Numbered from the stretch's first letter, positions 1-8,550 are shown. The stretch is 64,000 nucleotides of DNA from Microbacterium jejuense (GCF_019511665.1 NZ_JAEUAW010000011.1:83313-147312); one strand, 5' to 3'. The notes: generated from the letters alone by a model not told the origin. Translations and numbers: made by a program.

Positions 1-1
1 C

Positions 2-562
2 CTGCCGGCGCTGCTTCTCGCAGCGCCGGCAGGCGCGGCGGTGGCTGAGCCCGACGCCCAGCTGTCGGTGCACCTGTCAGACGGCGTCGAGGAGGCTCGA
101 AGCGGCGACGTGCTCGAGTACGTGGTCACCGTGGAGAACGATGGCCAGACGCCGTTCTCGGGCGTCGTCAGCCTGCTTGCGGGCAACTTCGTCGAGTTCG
201 GCGCGGCGGAGGGCACTGTCGAGGAAGGCACTGCGAGCTGGGCCCTGGAACTCCCTGCCGGAGGATCCGCCACATTCGAGGCCGTGGCCCTCGTGGCCGA
301 GGTCCCCGCCGACGCCTATCAGGTCGTGGGCCTGGCGGAGGTGACAGGCGCCTCGGGGGAGGTCATCGTGCGCGCCGCCGATGCGGACGCCGTTCCCGGG
401 GCAGAAGCCCCACCCGCCGTCGCCGGCATGACCACCGCCGCGACCGGTCTGCCCCTCTGGGTCCTCGGCGCCGGGGTCGTGAGTGCCGCTGTGCTCGGGG
501 CATCCTCCCTCGCGATCTTCGGGGTGCTCATCGCACGTCGGCGTCGCCGCCTCGCCCGCTGA
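2..562 (+). CDS. Surface protein with CARDB/DUF11-like domain and C-terminal membrane anchor (5' end outside window)
   Basis: The reading frame is open to the left edge, so the start codon lies upstream. The first visible residues (LPALLLAAPAGAAVAEPD) look like the end of a signal peptide. The exported part has one Ig-like domain resembling the DUF11/CARDB type (a GD.LEY.VTVEN core near visible residues 27-40). The C-terminus is an AATG-containing linker, a hydrophobic stretch of about 25 residues and an RRRRRLAR stop-transfer tail. The anchor resembles a sortase substrate but lacks a canonical LPxTG or LAxTG. It probably belongs to a surface-protein gene or operon to the left and ends just before the LacI-type boxes of the sugar locus. 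No enzymatic motif is visible. Confidence 0.7.
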   Translation: MPALLLAAPAGAAVAEPDAQLSVHLSDGVEEARSGDVLEYVVTVENDGQTPFSGVVSLLAGNFVEFGAAEGTVEEGTASWALELPAGGSATFEAVALVAEVPADAYQVVGLAEVTGASGEVIVRAADADAVPGAEAPPAVAGMTTAATGLPLWVLGAGVVSAAVLGASSLAIFGVLIARRRRRLAR

Positions 563-578
563 CGGAGCGATCAGGTCT

Positions 579-590
579 GAAATCGATTCC
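579..590. promoter_or_regulatory. Distal LacI-family operator box O1
   Basis: GAAATCGATTCC differs in one base from the perfect palindrome GAAATCGATTTC found at 801 and 9668, and equals the reverse complement of the box at 8555. It lies 222 bp upstream of the promoter-proximal box (centre to centre). With the 661 box it may serve DNA looping by the LacI-type regulator encoded at 8629. Confidence 0.6.
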
Positions 591-660
591 ACGCGGGCGC
601 CCCAGGACGTCGTGACCTGTCGTGGCTCGACGCGGCGACCTGCCGCGAGCGCTGCGTTGT

Positions 661-672
661 GAAATCGATACA
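661..672. promoter_or_regulatory. Auxiliary LacI-family operator box O2
   Basis: GAAATCGATACA keeps the left half and the ATCGAT core of the palindrome but has a degenerate right half. Its centre is 82 bp from O1 and 140 bp from the promoter box at 801. Weaker than the other boxes; listed because three related sites occur within 235 bp of non-coding DNA. Confidence 0.45.
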
Positions 673-792
673 GAATGGCGGGATGCCGCATCCCGAGCCG
701 TTTGGCCCATTTTCCGCTCGTCGTGCGCGGTTTCATGCGGCGCCGAGGGGTCCTGGCGGCGATTCGGTGCCGGATGATGCCGTAGTGGGCCA

Positions 793-821
793 TTGCGCAT
801 GAAATCGATTTCGTCTACTCT
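793..821 (+). promoter_or_regulatory. Promoter of the ABC transporter/GH183 operon with LacI operator in the spacer
   Basis: A -35 hexamer TTGCGC (793-798) and a -10 hexamer TACTCT (816-821) are separated by exactly 17 nt. The perfect palindrome GAAATCGATTTC occupies 801-812 inside that spacer, where a bound repressor would exclude RNA polymerase. The predicted transcript start near 828 gives a 5' leader of about 118 nt before the lipoprotein gene at 946. The kinase operon promoter at 9660 has the same architecture and nearly identical flanks. Confidence 0.75.
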
Positions 822-945
822 GGCCGAGACGAGGTCAGAGGCGATCCGTGCAGGACGACGGGTGCCGCTCGATCAGGTCGACCGGGCTCCCCTGACCGGC
901 CACAGCTCCGACTCACCGAAGAGTCGTGTTCCTGAGGAGGGACGA

Positions 946-2292
946 ATGCACAAGAGAAACAGCAGGCTCTTGCTCGCCGTCGCGGCGGCGACGGCCGCGG
1001 GCATGGCGCTCGCGGGTTGCAGTGCCGGCGGCGGCGACGACTCCAGCGCCGACGGCGTCACCACCGTGCAGTTCTGGCACCGCACGTTCACTCCGGTCGA
1101 GAACGACTGGTACGCCGACATCGTGAAGAAGTTCAACGCGTCGCAGGACGAGATCAAGGTCGTCGACACCGAGGTGCCCGCCGACGCGTGGGACCAGAAG
1201 ATGAAGTCGGCGCAGGCCGCCGGCAAGGCCCCCGACATCTACACGTTCTCGGCGAGCATCACCGACGCCGTGAACGCGGGACAGCTGCACGAGCTCAACG
1301 ACCTCGTTCCGCAGGACAAGCTCGACGAGATCATCGATCCCGCCCAGCCGATCTCGCAGCTCGACGGAACGTACTATGCGTACCCGCTGCTGCTCGAGCC
1401 GCAGACGGTGCTGTTCTGGAACAAGGATCTGCTGCAGGCGGCCGGGCTCGACCCCGAGACCGGTCCGACGAGCTGGTCCGAGCTGCTCGACATGTGCGCC
1501 ACGATCAAGCCGACGCTCGCTGACGGGCAGTACTGCATCTCGCCGGCGAGTGATGCCGTCACCTTCGCCTGGTCGTCCGTGGGTCAGCAGTACAACTTCG
1601 CCGGCCACACCGCGCTGAACGACGACTGGACCGCGCCCGACATCGACGACGACGGCTACCGCCAGCTGATGGCGAACTACAAGACGCTGTGGGACGAGGG
1701 CTACATGCCCCAGCAGGCGCTGGCCGCCTACGTCGAGGGCAAGGACTTCGGCGAGGAGAAGGTCGCGTTCAAGGTGTCGGGATCGTGGATGATGTCCGAG
1801 ATCGGCTCCGACTACCCCGACCTGCTCACCAAGACCGGCATCGGCGCCTTCCCGGACGCCGACGACGCCCTCGGCGACACGGCCACCACGCTCGGCAACT
1901 TCCGCTGGGTGATCGACGCCAAGTCGAAGAACCCGCAGGCCGCTGCCGACTTCCTGACGTGGGCGCTCGCCGGCGACCCCGACCTGCTGGTCCCGTTCTT
2001 CGTCGACACGCAGTTCACGAAGGTGCCGGTGCGCACCGAGGTGCAGGACGCCGTCTCTGCCGATCCCAAGGCCGCCGACGCGCCCTGGTCGCCCATCGTC
2101 ATGAACGACATCGTGCCGACCGCCATCCCCGAGCCGACCTACCCCTGGGATGTGTCGCTCGCGGTGGGCACCGCGATGGAATCGGTCATGAAGGGTGCGG
2201 CGTCGACGGACGACGCGATCAAGACCGCGGAGGATGCCATCAACACGGTGATCCAGCGCGACGATCTGCCCAGCAAGGCACCCAAGTCCTGA
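946..2292 (+). CDS. ABC sugar-binding lipoprotein (family 1 extracellular solute-binding protein)
   Basis: Substrate-binding component of a carbohrydrate-type ABC importer, anchored outside the membrane by lipidation. A signal peptide with hydrophobic core precedes a lipobox LAGC with Cys25, followed by a Ser/Gly/Asp-rich linker and a mature domain beginning with VTTVQFWHRTF, typical of MalE/UgpB-type family 1 binding proteins; 448 aa is a normal length. I chose the ATG at 946 because GAGGAGG sits about 8 nt upstream and because it starts the signal peptide directly; the frame stays open upstream to 793 but would add a nonsensical N-terminus. It is first in an operon with two permeases and the GH183 protein. 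The likely ligand is an oligosaccharide released outside the cell, inferred to be D-arabino-oligosaccharide from context. Confidence 0.92.
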   Translation: MHKRNSRLLLAVAAATAAGMALAGCSAGGGDDSSADGVTTVQFWHRTFTPVENDWYADIVKKFNASQDEIKVVDTEVPADAWDQKMKSAQAAGKAPDIYTFSASITDAVNAGQLHELNDLVPQDKLDEIIDPAQPISQLDGTYYAYPLLLEPQTVLFWNKDLLQAAGLDPETGPTSWSELLDMCATIKPTLADGQYCISPASDAVTFAWSSVGQQYNFAGHTALNDDWTAPDIDDDGYRQLMANYKTLWDEGYMPQQALAAYVEGKDFGEEKVAFKVSGSWMMSEIGSDYPDLLTKTGIGAFPDADDALGDTATTLGNFRWVIDAKSKNPQAAADFLTWALAGDPDLLVPFFVDTQFTKVPVRTEVQDAVSADPKAADAPWSPIVMNDIVPTAIPEPTYPWDVSLAVGTAMESVMKGAASTDDAIKTAEDAINTVIQRDDLPSKAPKS

Positions 2293-2330
2293 CGGACGGA
2301 AGGGGTCCGGGCCCACAGCGAGGTGAGGAA

Positions 2331-3287
2331 ATGACCGCGACGCAGACGATGATGACCGAGACCGAGACCATGGTGCTGCCCGACGGCCGCCGCGACAGGC
2401 GCCGACACGACCGGTTCCGGTACCGCGACGGCAGGATCGCGTACCTGCTGATCCTTCCCGCGGTGGTGCTGCTCGGGATCTTCGTGATCTGGCCGGCGAT
2501 CTATGCGGGGTTCCTGTCGTTCCAGGACTGGAGCTTCTACAAGGACCCTCAGTTCGTCGGGTTCCGCAACTACACGAACGTGCTGAGCGATCCGCTCTTC
2601 TGGGAGGCGATCGGCCGCGGTTTCGTGTTCGTCGCGATGACCGTGCCCCCGATGCTCATCCTCGCGTTCTTCTTCTCCAGCCTCGTGGTGAGCGTGTCGC
2701 GCTGGTTCGCGAGCGTGCTCAAGGTGAGCATCTACATCCCCACGATCATCTCGTCGGTCATCACGTCGATCATCTTCGTGCTGATCTACAACTACTCCGG
2801 CGGCATCCTCAACGCGATGCTCGGCGGCTTCCGCATCGACCCGATCGCGTGGATCGGCGACCCCGCGTGGGCGCTGCTGGCGATCGCGATCCCGGCGATC
2901 TGGCTGGGCATGGGCCTCACGTCGCTCATCATGGTGGCCGCCATGGTCGACATCCCCACGGAGTACTACGAGGCCGCGGCCATGGAGGGAGCGAACTGGT
3001 GGGAGAAGACCCGGTTCATCACGATCCCGCAGATGAAGAACGTCTTCCTCTACCTGCTCATCACGGGGTTCGTGGCGGCCATCCAGCAGTTCGAACTGCC
3101 CCTCGTGATGACCGGCGGCGGCCCGCTGAACGCGACCACGCTGCCGAACCTGTTCATCTTCAACCACTTCCGCAACGACATCAACGTCGGCTATTCGATC
3201 GCCGCGGCGCTGCTGCTGTTCGTCGTGCTGGGCACGGTGTCGGCGCTGGTGTTCCGCTTCGTCAACTCCGAGAGGCTGGTGGACTGA
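2331..3287 (+). CDS. ABC sugar transporter permease (MalF/UgpA type)
   Basis: Inner-membrane permease of the carbohydrate uptake importer, 318 aa with about six membrane segments after a charged cytoplasmic N-terminus (RRDRRRHDRFRYR). The BPD_transp_1 coupling loop is recognisable as EYYEAAAMEGANWWEKTRF, the EAA motif that contacts the ATPase. The ATG at 2331 follows GAGGTGAGGAA with good spacing and lies 38 nt after the binding-protein gene. The partner permease starts one base after its stop. No ATPase gene occurs in the window, as is common for actinobacterial CUT1 systems that share an MsmK-type ATPase encoded elsewhere. Confidence 0.92.
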   Translation: MTATQTMMTETETMVLPDGRRDRRRHDRFRYRDGRIAYLLILPAVVLLGIFVIWPAIYAGFLSFQDWSFYKDPQFVGFRNYTNVLSDPLFWEAIGRGFVFVAMTVPPMLILAFFFSSLVVSVSRWFASVLKVSIYIPTIISSVITSIIFVLIYNYSGGILNAMLGGFRIDPIAWIGDPAWALLAIAIPAIWLGMGLTSLIMVAAMVDIPTEYYEAAAMEGANWWEKTRFITIPQMKNVFLYLLITGFVAAIQQFELPLVMTGGGPLNATTLPNLFIFNHFRNDINVGYSIAAALLLFVVLGTVSALVFRFVNSERLVD

Positions 3288-3288
3288 C

Positions 3289-4170
3289 GTGACCGCCGTT
3301 CAGGATGCCCCCGTCACGACGGCGCTCGTCCCGCGCCGCCGGCACCGCGACACCGCGTGGTGGCTGTACGCCATCGGCAAGGCGATCGTCGGGATCGTCT
3401 TCGTCCTGGCAGCACTGTTCCCGCTCGCGTGGATGGTGATCGCCGGCTTCAAGTCGAAGACCGAGGTGATCCAGACCCCGTTCCAGTTCTTCCCCGAGGT
3501 GTGGCGCTGGGAGAACTACGCGCAGATCCTCGCCGACCCGACGTTCACCCGCACGATGCTCTGGACGTTCCTCGGCGCCGTGCTGTTCACCGTGCTCGCT
3601 CTCACGGTCAACTCGCTGGCGGCGTATGCGTTCGCGCGGCTCGACTTCCGGTTCAAGCGGACGCTGTGGGTCATCGTCATCACGACGATGTTCATCCCCG
3701 GCATGACGATCCTCCTCACGAGCTTCATCGTCGTGACGAACCTGCAGATGCTCGACACCCTCGCGGTCCTGGTCATCCCGGGCGCGGCCAGCGCCGGCAT
3801 GATCTTCTTCATCCGCCAGTTCTATCTGAGCATCCCGTCGAGCCTGGAAGAGGCGGCGATGCTCGACGGCTGCGGGCGCCTGCGCATCTTCACGAAGCTC
3901 TTCCTGCCGCTGTCGAAGCCGCCGTTCGTCGTGATGGGGATCACCGCGTTCCTCGCGTACTGGAACTCGTACGTGTGGCCCATCATGACCATCACGAGCC
4001 CCGACCAGTTCGTCGTGCAGCAGTACCTGGCCACGTTCCGCTCCGAGCGCAGCACCGAGCTCGGTCTGCTCATCGCGGGGTCGGTCCTCGCCGCGGCGCC
4101 GGTCGTCATCCTGTTCCTCATCTTCCAGCGCCAGATCATCGGCAACATCAAGATGGCCGGCCTCAAGTAG
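3289..4170 (+). CDS. ABC sugar transporter permease (MalG/UgpE type)
   Basis: Second permease of the importer, 293 aa with six predicted membrane segments. The EAA loop reads SLEEAAMLDGCGRLRIFTK and the C-terminus ends QIIGNIKMAGLK, typical of MalG-like proteins (the usual ending is G...GAVKG/GLK). It begins with GTG one nucleotide after the stop of the first permease, so translation is probably coupled. Together with the lipoprotein at 946 it forms a complete CUT1 importer apart from the ATP-hydrolysing subunit. The GH183 protein follows 99 nt downstream in the same orientation. Confidence 0.93.
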   Translation: MTAVQDAPVTTALVPRRRHRDTAWWLYAIGKAIVGIVFVLAALFPLAWMVIAGFKSKTEVIQTPFQFFPEVWRWENYAQILADPTFTRTMLWTFLGAVLFTVLALTVNSLAAYAFARLDFRFKRTLWVIVITTMFIPGMTILLTSFIVVTNLQMLDTLAVLVIPGAASAGMIFFIRQFYLSIPSSLEEAAMLDGCGRLRIFTKLFLPLSKPPFVVMGITAFLAYWNSYVWPIMTITSPDQFVVQQYLATFRSERSTELGLLIAGSVLAAAPVVILFLIFQRQIIGNIKMAGLK

Positions 4171-4190
4171 CACCGTCGCGCTGAAGTGAC

Positions 4191-4219
4191 CGCGTCCCGG
4201 CAGAGCCGGGTCGACGCGC
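4191..4219 (+). terminator. Hairpin between permease and GH183 genes (attenuator or processing site)
   Basis: CCCGGC/GCCGGG (4196-4201 with 4205-4210) closes a 3-nt loop, and flanking CGCGT/ACGCG can add five pairs across a small bulge. There is no T-tract, so partial termination or mRNA stabilisation is as likely as a full stop. Confidence 0.35.
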
Positions 4220-4269
4220 GACCGTGAAAGACCTCCGCCGAAGGGGCGGGGGACCATACGAAAGGCGCA

Positions 4270-6306
4270 ATGATGCGACGATTCAGAACGACCACCGCCG
4301 CCCTCGCGGCGATCGGTGCGCTCGCGATCGGGGCGATCGTCCCGGCGGGAGCAGCGGCGGCGCCGACCGTCGAAACCGCTGTGCCGGCGGCATCCCCCGA
4401 TCATTCCCCGGCCGTGGTGGTCGGCAAGATGACGGGACCGAAGTCCACGAGTGCCACCGACACACGGTGGCGGGTCACCGGGACCGACCTCGGGATCATG
4501 TGGGACAACGGCCAAGGAGAGATCCTCACGGCGTTCGGCGACACGTTCGGCGACTGGACCGGTCCCGGTGGCGGAGGCGGCGACTGGCGATCGAACGTGC
4601 TGCTGCGCAGCAGCGACGCCGACCTCACCGACGGCATGACGTTCGACTCCGCCGTGGAGGACGCTCCCGGTCACGCCGGCGAGCTCATCCCGTCGCTCAA
4701 GATCAACGGGCAGGAGATCACCACGATCCCGACCGCAGGCATCGCCGTGGGATCGCGGCAGTACCTCGCGTTCATGTCGGTGCGGCAATGGGGCGACCCG
4801 GGAAAGTGGGACACCAACTACAGCCGCATCGCGTACTCGGACGACAACGGCGACACCTGGAACTCGACCGACGGCCCGCAGTGGACGAACACCGCCGACG
4901 GGCAGGACCCGTTCCAGATGGTCGCGTTCGAACGCCACGACGGCTGGGTGTACATGTTCGGCACGCCCAACGGCAGGTTCGGTGCGGCGCATGTGGCGCG
5001 CGTGCCCGAGGCGCAGGTGCTCGACAAGGCCGCCTACACGTACTGGAACGGCTCGGCGTGGGTGGCTGACGAGACGGCGGCCGTCGCCATCGTGCCGCCG
5101 AACGTCGCGGAGCTGTCGGTGCAGTACAGCGACTACACCGGTGGCTGGCTCATGACGTATCTCGACGAGAACCTCGACCTCGTGCTGCGCACCGCTTCTT
5201 CGCCGGAGGGACCGTGGAGCGACCGCCAGCGGCTCGCCAGCTTCGCGGACTACCCGGGGCTGTACGGCGGGTACCTGCACCCGTGGTCGGACGACGGCGA
5301 CCTGTACTTCTCGCTGTCGCAGTGGGAGCCGTACAACACCTACCTCATGCGCGCCGAGATCGACCGCGAGGGCAACGTCGTCAACCCGAACCTCATCGAG
5401 GACCCGGGCTTCGAGCGTGCGGTCGACGGCACCATGCCCGCGCCGTGGGCGTGCACCGGCAACTGCGGCATCGACATCAACCACACGTGGGCCTACGGCG
5501 GCACCAAGCAGGGCTGGATGCGCTTCAACGCCGGCTGGATCGACGTGCACCAGGACGTCGCCGTCGAGCCGAACACGACGTACACCTTCACCGGGTTCGT
5601 GGTGACCGGCGGCACGCCGGCCGAGGGCTCGATCGGCGTGCGCGAACTCGGCGCGGGAGGGGCGATGATCGGCGAGACGACGTTCGAGGCGGTGGGCGCG
5701 TACACGCGCTACTCCGTCACGTTCCACAGCGGCGACCGCACCGAGGTGCAGGCCTTCGTGGGCACGCACCTGAACGGCGACCGCTGGGTGCAGTTCGACG
5801 ACCTGTCGCTCGTCAAGGCGAAGGAGCAGCTGCCCGGACTCACGGTCTCGGTGGCCTCCGACCCCGTGGCGGGCTCCGAGGTGGTGCGCGACGACGTCGT
5901 GACCTACACCGTGCGGGCCTCGACCGACAGTGCGACGGCCGAGGGCGTGGCCGTGGCCGTGGACCTGGCGGGACTGGTCGACGATGCGACGCTGGATGCG
6001 GCATCCCTTCGCTCCTCTCTGGGTGCCCCGGTGCTCGACGGCACGACGCTGCGGTGGGCGGGCGACATCCCGTCCGGCGCGACGCTGGAGCTGTCGTTCG
6101 CGGCCACGGTGCGCCGTGACGCGTCGCGCACGGACTCGAGCCTCGTCGTGACGACGTCGGCCACAGCCGACCGCGCGATCCTGACGTCGTGCGAAGGCTG
6201 CGTGTCGACACTCACCGCGGTGCACTACGACCCGCGCCCGCCGCGGCCCGAGTTCCCCGACAAGCCCGGCAAGCCCGACAAGCCGGGCAAGCCGACCAAG
6301 CCGTAG
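4270..6306 (+). CDS. Secreted DUF4185/GH183 endo-D-arabinanase-like enzyme with CBM-like and DUF11-like modules
   Basis: A signal peptide (cleavage near residue 31, ...AGAAAAP) leads into a DUF4185 catalytic domain at about residues 50-370, recognisable by the TDLGIMWDNGQGEILTAFGDTF signature and repeated Asp-box-like blades (YSDDNGDTWNSTD). DUF4185 proteins were recently assigned to GH183, endo-D-arabinanases cutting the D-arabinan of mycobacterial arabinogalactan and lipoarabinomannan. Residues about 374-519 (NLIEDPGFE...FDDLSLVKAK) form a CBM4/9-like beta-sandwich. Residues 524-650 are a DUF11-like domain of the type repeated in the surface protein at 16837. The tail has PDKPGKP repeats, probably cell-wall spanning. 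The ATG pair at 4270/4273 follows AAAGG. The fold assignment is firm; the D-arabinan substrate is inferred from family and neighbours. 678 aa. Confidence 0.85.
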   Translation: MMRRFRTTTAALAAIGALAIGAIVPAGAAAAPTVETAVPAASPDHSPAVVVGKMTGPKSTSATDTRWRVTGTDLGIMWDNGQGEILTAFGDTFGDWTGPGGGGGDWRSNVLLRSSDADLTDGMTFDSAVEDAPGHAGELIPSLKINGQEITTIPTAGIAVGSRQYLAFMSVRQWGDPGKWDTNYSRIAYSDDNGDTWNSTDGPQWTNTADGQDPFQMVAFERHDGWVYMFGTPNGRFGAAHVARVPEAQVLDKAAYTYWNGSAWVADETAAVAIVPPNVAELSVQYSDYTGGWLMTYLDENLDLVLRTASSPEGPWSDRQRLASFADYPGLYGGYLHPWSDDGDLYFSLSQWEPYNTYLMRAEIDREGNVVNPNLIEDPGFERAVDGTMPAPWACTGNCGIDINHTWAYGGTKQGWMRFNAGWIDVHQDVAVEPNTTYTFTGFVVTGGTPAEGSIGVRELGAGGAMIGETTFEAVGAYTRYSVTFHSGDRTEVQAFVGTHLNGDRWVQFDDLSLVKAKEQLPGLTVSVASDPVAGSEVVRDDVVTYTVRASTDSATAEGVAVAVDLAGLVDDATLDAASLRSSLGAPVLDGTTLRWAGDIPSGATLELSFAATVRRDASRTDSSLVVTTSATADRAILTSCEGCVSTLTAVHYDPRPPRPEFPDKPGKPDKPGKPTKP

Positions 6307-6311
6307 AACCC

Positions 6312-6348
6312 GACGCCCGCCGACCGGCTTCACCGGTCGGCGGGCGTC
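6312..6348 (+). terminator. Strong hairpin terminator after the GH183 gene
   Basis: A perfect 16-bp GC-rich stem (6312-6327 with 6333-6348) closes the 5-nt loop CTTCA, five bases after the GH183 stop codon. It should end the importer/GH183 transcript and separate it from the lactonase gene. Confidence 0.85.
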
Positions 6349-6368
6349 CGGCCGCACCGGCGGCTTCC

Positions 6369-6374
6369 TAGGAT
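6369..6374 (+). promoter_or_regulatory. Putative -10 box for the SMP-30 gene
   Basis: TAGGAT fits the actinobacterial -10 consensus TANNNT and lies between the terminator at 6312-6348 and the start codon at 6429. No clear -35 and no LacI-type box is visible here, so this gene may be expressed independently of the rest of the locus. Confidence 0.45.
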
Positions 6375-6428
6375 GGGCTGACCACGGAAATCGGGATGCC
6401 GCACACGCGGCAGCGGGAAGGCGGACGG

Positions 6429-7331
6429 ATGGCGGGCGACCGGCTGGCAGCGGTGTACGAGTCGTTCGACGAGCGGTTCGCCGACGTCGGCGGAGACCAT
6501 CACCTCGAGCGTGTGTTCGACGACGGCCGCTGGCTGGAAGGGCCGGCGTACCACCCGGCGCACCGCTTCGTGCTGTTCAGCGACATCCCGAACGAACGCG
6601 TGCTGCGCTTCGACGAGCGCACGCGCCGCGTCGACGTCGTCGACGCGGCTTCCGGATTCGCCAACGGCCGCACCGTCGATGAGCAGGGCCGGTTCGTCTG
6701 GTGCGAGCACGGCGGCCGGCGCGTCGCGCGCCTCGAACACGACGGCACGACAGCCGTCGTCGCCGACGCCTTCGACGGGCTGACGCTTAACAGCCCGAAC
6801 GACGTCGCCGTCCACCGCGACGGCTCCATCTGGTTCACCGATCCGACCTACGGCATCCTGAGCGACTACGAAGGCCTCGCGGCGACCCCGCAGCAGGCGG
6901 TGCGCGGCGTGTACCGCGTCGACCCGGACGGCTCCATCGCGCTGCGCCTCGCCGACCTCGACCAGCCGAACGGCATCGCGTTCGACCCCGACGGCAGCAC
7001 CGTCTACGTCACCGACAGCGGCACGCCCGCCATCTGGCGCGCCGCGGTCGGACCGGACGGCACGACGGGCACGCCGGAGCGGATGGCGCAGGCGGACGTC
7101 GTCTACGACGGCATCCGGGTCGATGCTCTCGGGCGGCTGTGGGTCGCCGCCGCCGACGGGGTGCGCTGCCACGCGGCCGACGGAACGCTGATCGGCCGCA
7201 TCCCGCTGCCCGAGACGGTCGCCAACCTCGAGTTCGGCGGTCCGCGTCGCAACGTCCTCTACATCACGGCGACGACGAGCCTCTACGTCCTGCGCACCAC
7301 GGTGCGCGGGCGCAGGCTCGCGAGCGGCTGA
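6429..7331 (+). CDS. SMP-30/gluconolactonase-family sugar lactonase
   Basis: A 300-aa single-domain six-bladed beta-propeller of the SMP-30/regucalcin/gluconolactonase family, which opens aldonolactones with a divalent metal. The three usual ligands are in place: Glu37 in EGPAYHP, Asn124 in SPNDVAV and Asp196 in YVTDSGTP, with the family motif GSIWFTDPTYG between them. The ATG at 6429 is preferred over one at 6396 because GGAAGG precedes it at proper spacing. No signal peptide, so cytosolic. Next to arabinose genes it could hydrolyse an arabinono-lactone, hinting at an oxidative branch, but no sugar dehydrogenase or aldonate dehydratase is present. It converges on the GH172 gene with 16 bp between stops. 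Confidence 0.88.
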   Translation: MAGDRLAAVYESFDERFADVGGDHHLERVFDDGRWLEGPAYHPAHRFVLFSDIPNERVLRFDERTRRVDVVDAASGFANGRTVDEQGRFVWCEHGGRRVARLEHDGTTAVVADAFDGLTLNSPNDVAVHRDGSIWFTDPTYGILSDYEGLAATPQQAVRGVYRVDPDGSIALRLADLDQPNGIAFDPDGSTVYVTDSGTPAIWRAAVGPDGTTGTPERMAQADVVYDGIRVDALGRLWVAAADGVRCHAADGTLIGRIPLPETVANLEFGGPRRNVLYITATTSLYVLRTTVRGRRLASG

Positions 7332-7347
7332 GCCGCGCCCGAGCGCC

Positions 7348-8490
7348 TCAGTCCTGAGGTGCGCGCGGCGGAGTCGCGCCGATGTCCGGCACCGGGGCGG
7401 TGCCTAGGTGCACCTCCATGTCGTCGGCGCTCGGCGACTTGGGGCGGCGGGCCGTCGGCCGGTCGAGGTAGAACATCGCCGTCGACGCGATGTCGTCGCG
7501 CAGCGGCAGGTAGCGCCAGCCGCTGCGCCAGCCGAGGGCCTGGATGTCGACCTTCGGGATGCCGGAGCCGAAGAAGATCGGGTCCAGCAGGTGCCAGCGG
7601 TACATCCCGAAGCGCTGCTGGCTGACGTACAGGCCGTCGGGGCGGATCACCTGCGGCATGCCGAGGTACGGGGTCGAGAACTCGGTGTAGCCCTTGCCGG
7701 GGACGTCGAAGTTCCACGCGCCGCCGAAGTAGTCCTCGGTGCCGGTGCCGCAGATCGTTGGGTAGTCGGTGTCGTCGTCGAGGTAGAACTTGATCTCGCC
7801 CTCGCCCCACCAGCCGTTCGAGTTGACGCCCCACGCGATGTACGTGCCGACGTACTGGCCGCGGCCCTCGATGCCCTCCAGGATCGTGTGCGGCACGCGA
7901 TCCTCGAGCGGGTTCGAGCGGCGCCACTGCGCGTGGAAGTACCCCTCGTTCGAGTAGTCGCCGCCGATCTCGTACGTCACCTGGTAGTACACCCGCACGT
8001 CGACGACCGAGGTGTTCTCGATCGTGAGGCGGGCGCCCCTGCGGAACGGCATGGGCCAGTACGAGTTGAAGCCGCCGTTCGGGTTGGCGGCGACGGCCTG
8101 GGAGTTGACCTGCGCGAAGACGCCCCAGCCGTTGCAGAAGAAGTCGCCGTACGGCACCTCCACGGCGGGCTCGTCGGCGCCGTCCCAGTAGGCCCGCAGG
8201 ATCAGCGTGCGCCAGTTGTCGGTGTGCGTGGTGATCCAGATATGCGTGATCTTCCCGCCGCCCTGGATGTTCGCGAGGTCGAACGTCTCGCCCGCCTTGA
8301 TGTCGACGCTGGGCGAGATCTTCCAGCCGGGACCGAGGTCGCGCGCGCACGAGGCGCCCGTGCCCTCGGTGGCGCGGCCGCCGCCGCCGACCGCGCCGTC
8401 GAAGTTCTCGGGCGAGATGGACCGCGTCTGCAGCGACCGCAGCGACGCGATCGACGACAGGTCGGGGGAGGGGAGCTGGGGAGCGGTCAC
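7348..8490 (-). CDS. DUF2961/GH172 exo-acting furanosidase (D-arabinofuranosidase candidate)
   Basis: The GH172 family (DUF2961) contains exo-D-arabinofuranosidases acting on mycobacterial D-arabinan and the difructose-anhydride enzyme alpha-FFase1. The signature TICGTGTEDYFGGAWNF is at residues about 246-262. Glu252 within it and Glu230/Glu232 in WWGEGEIKFY are the likely catalytic carboxylates, by similarity to the family's glutamate pair about 21 residues apart. Length 380 aa is normal. There is no signal peptide, so it should trim imported oligosaccharides in the cytosol. The GTG at 8490 has GAGGA 10 nt upstream; another in-frame GTG at 8499 is too close to that site. It is divergent from the lacI gene across a shared operator. 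Family is certain; substrate specificity is inferred. Confidence 0.88.
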   Translation of the reverse strand: MTAPQLPSPDLSSIASLRSLQTRSISPENFDGAVGGGGRATEGTGASCARDLGPGWKISPSVDIKAGETFDLANIQGGGKITHIWITTHTDNWRTLILRAYWDGADEPAVEVPYGDFFCNGWGVFAQVNSQAVAANPNGGFNSYWPMPFRRGARLTIENTSVVDVRVYYQVTYEIGGDYSNEGYFHAQWRRSNPLEDRVPHTILEGIEGRGQYVGTYIAWGVNSNGWWGEGEIKFYLDDDTDYPTICGTGTEDYFGGAWNFDVPGKGYTEFSTPYLGMPQVIRPDGLYVSQQRFGMYRWHLLDPIFFGSGIPKVDIQALGWRSGWRYLPLRDDIASTAMFYLDRPTARRPKSPSADDMEVHLGTAPVPDIGATPPRAPQD

Positions 8491-8550
8491 GGGTGGCACG
8501 TCCTCGTGTCGGCGCACCGAGGCGGTGCGAGGGTCGATCGGATGTCGATA

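Noticed and set aside
793..945. N-terminal extension of the binding lipoprotein starting at 793
   Set aside because: It would start inside the -35 box, place the operator in coding sequence and bury the signal peptide; the ATG at 946 has a good ribosome-binding site.
3262..6357. Long minus-strand open frame of about 1031 codons across the permease and GH183 genes
   Set aside because: Arg/His/Gly-rich translation without any domain, fully antisense to well-supported genes; a normal by-product of high GC content.
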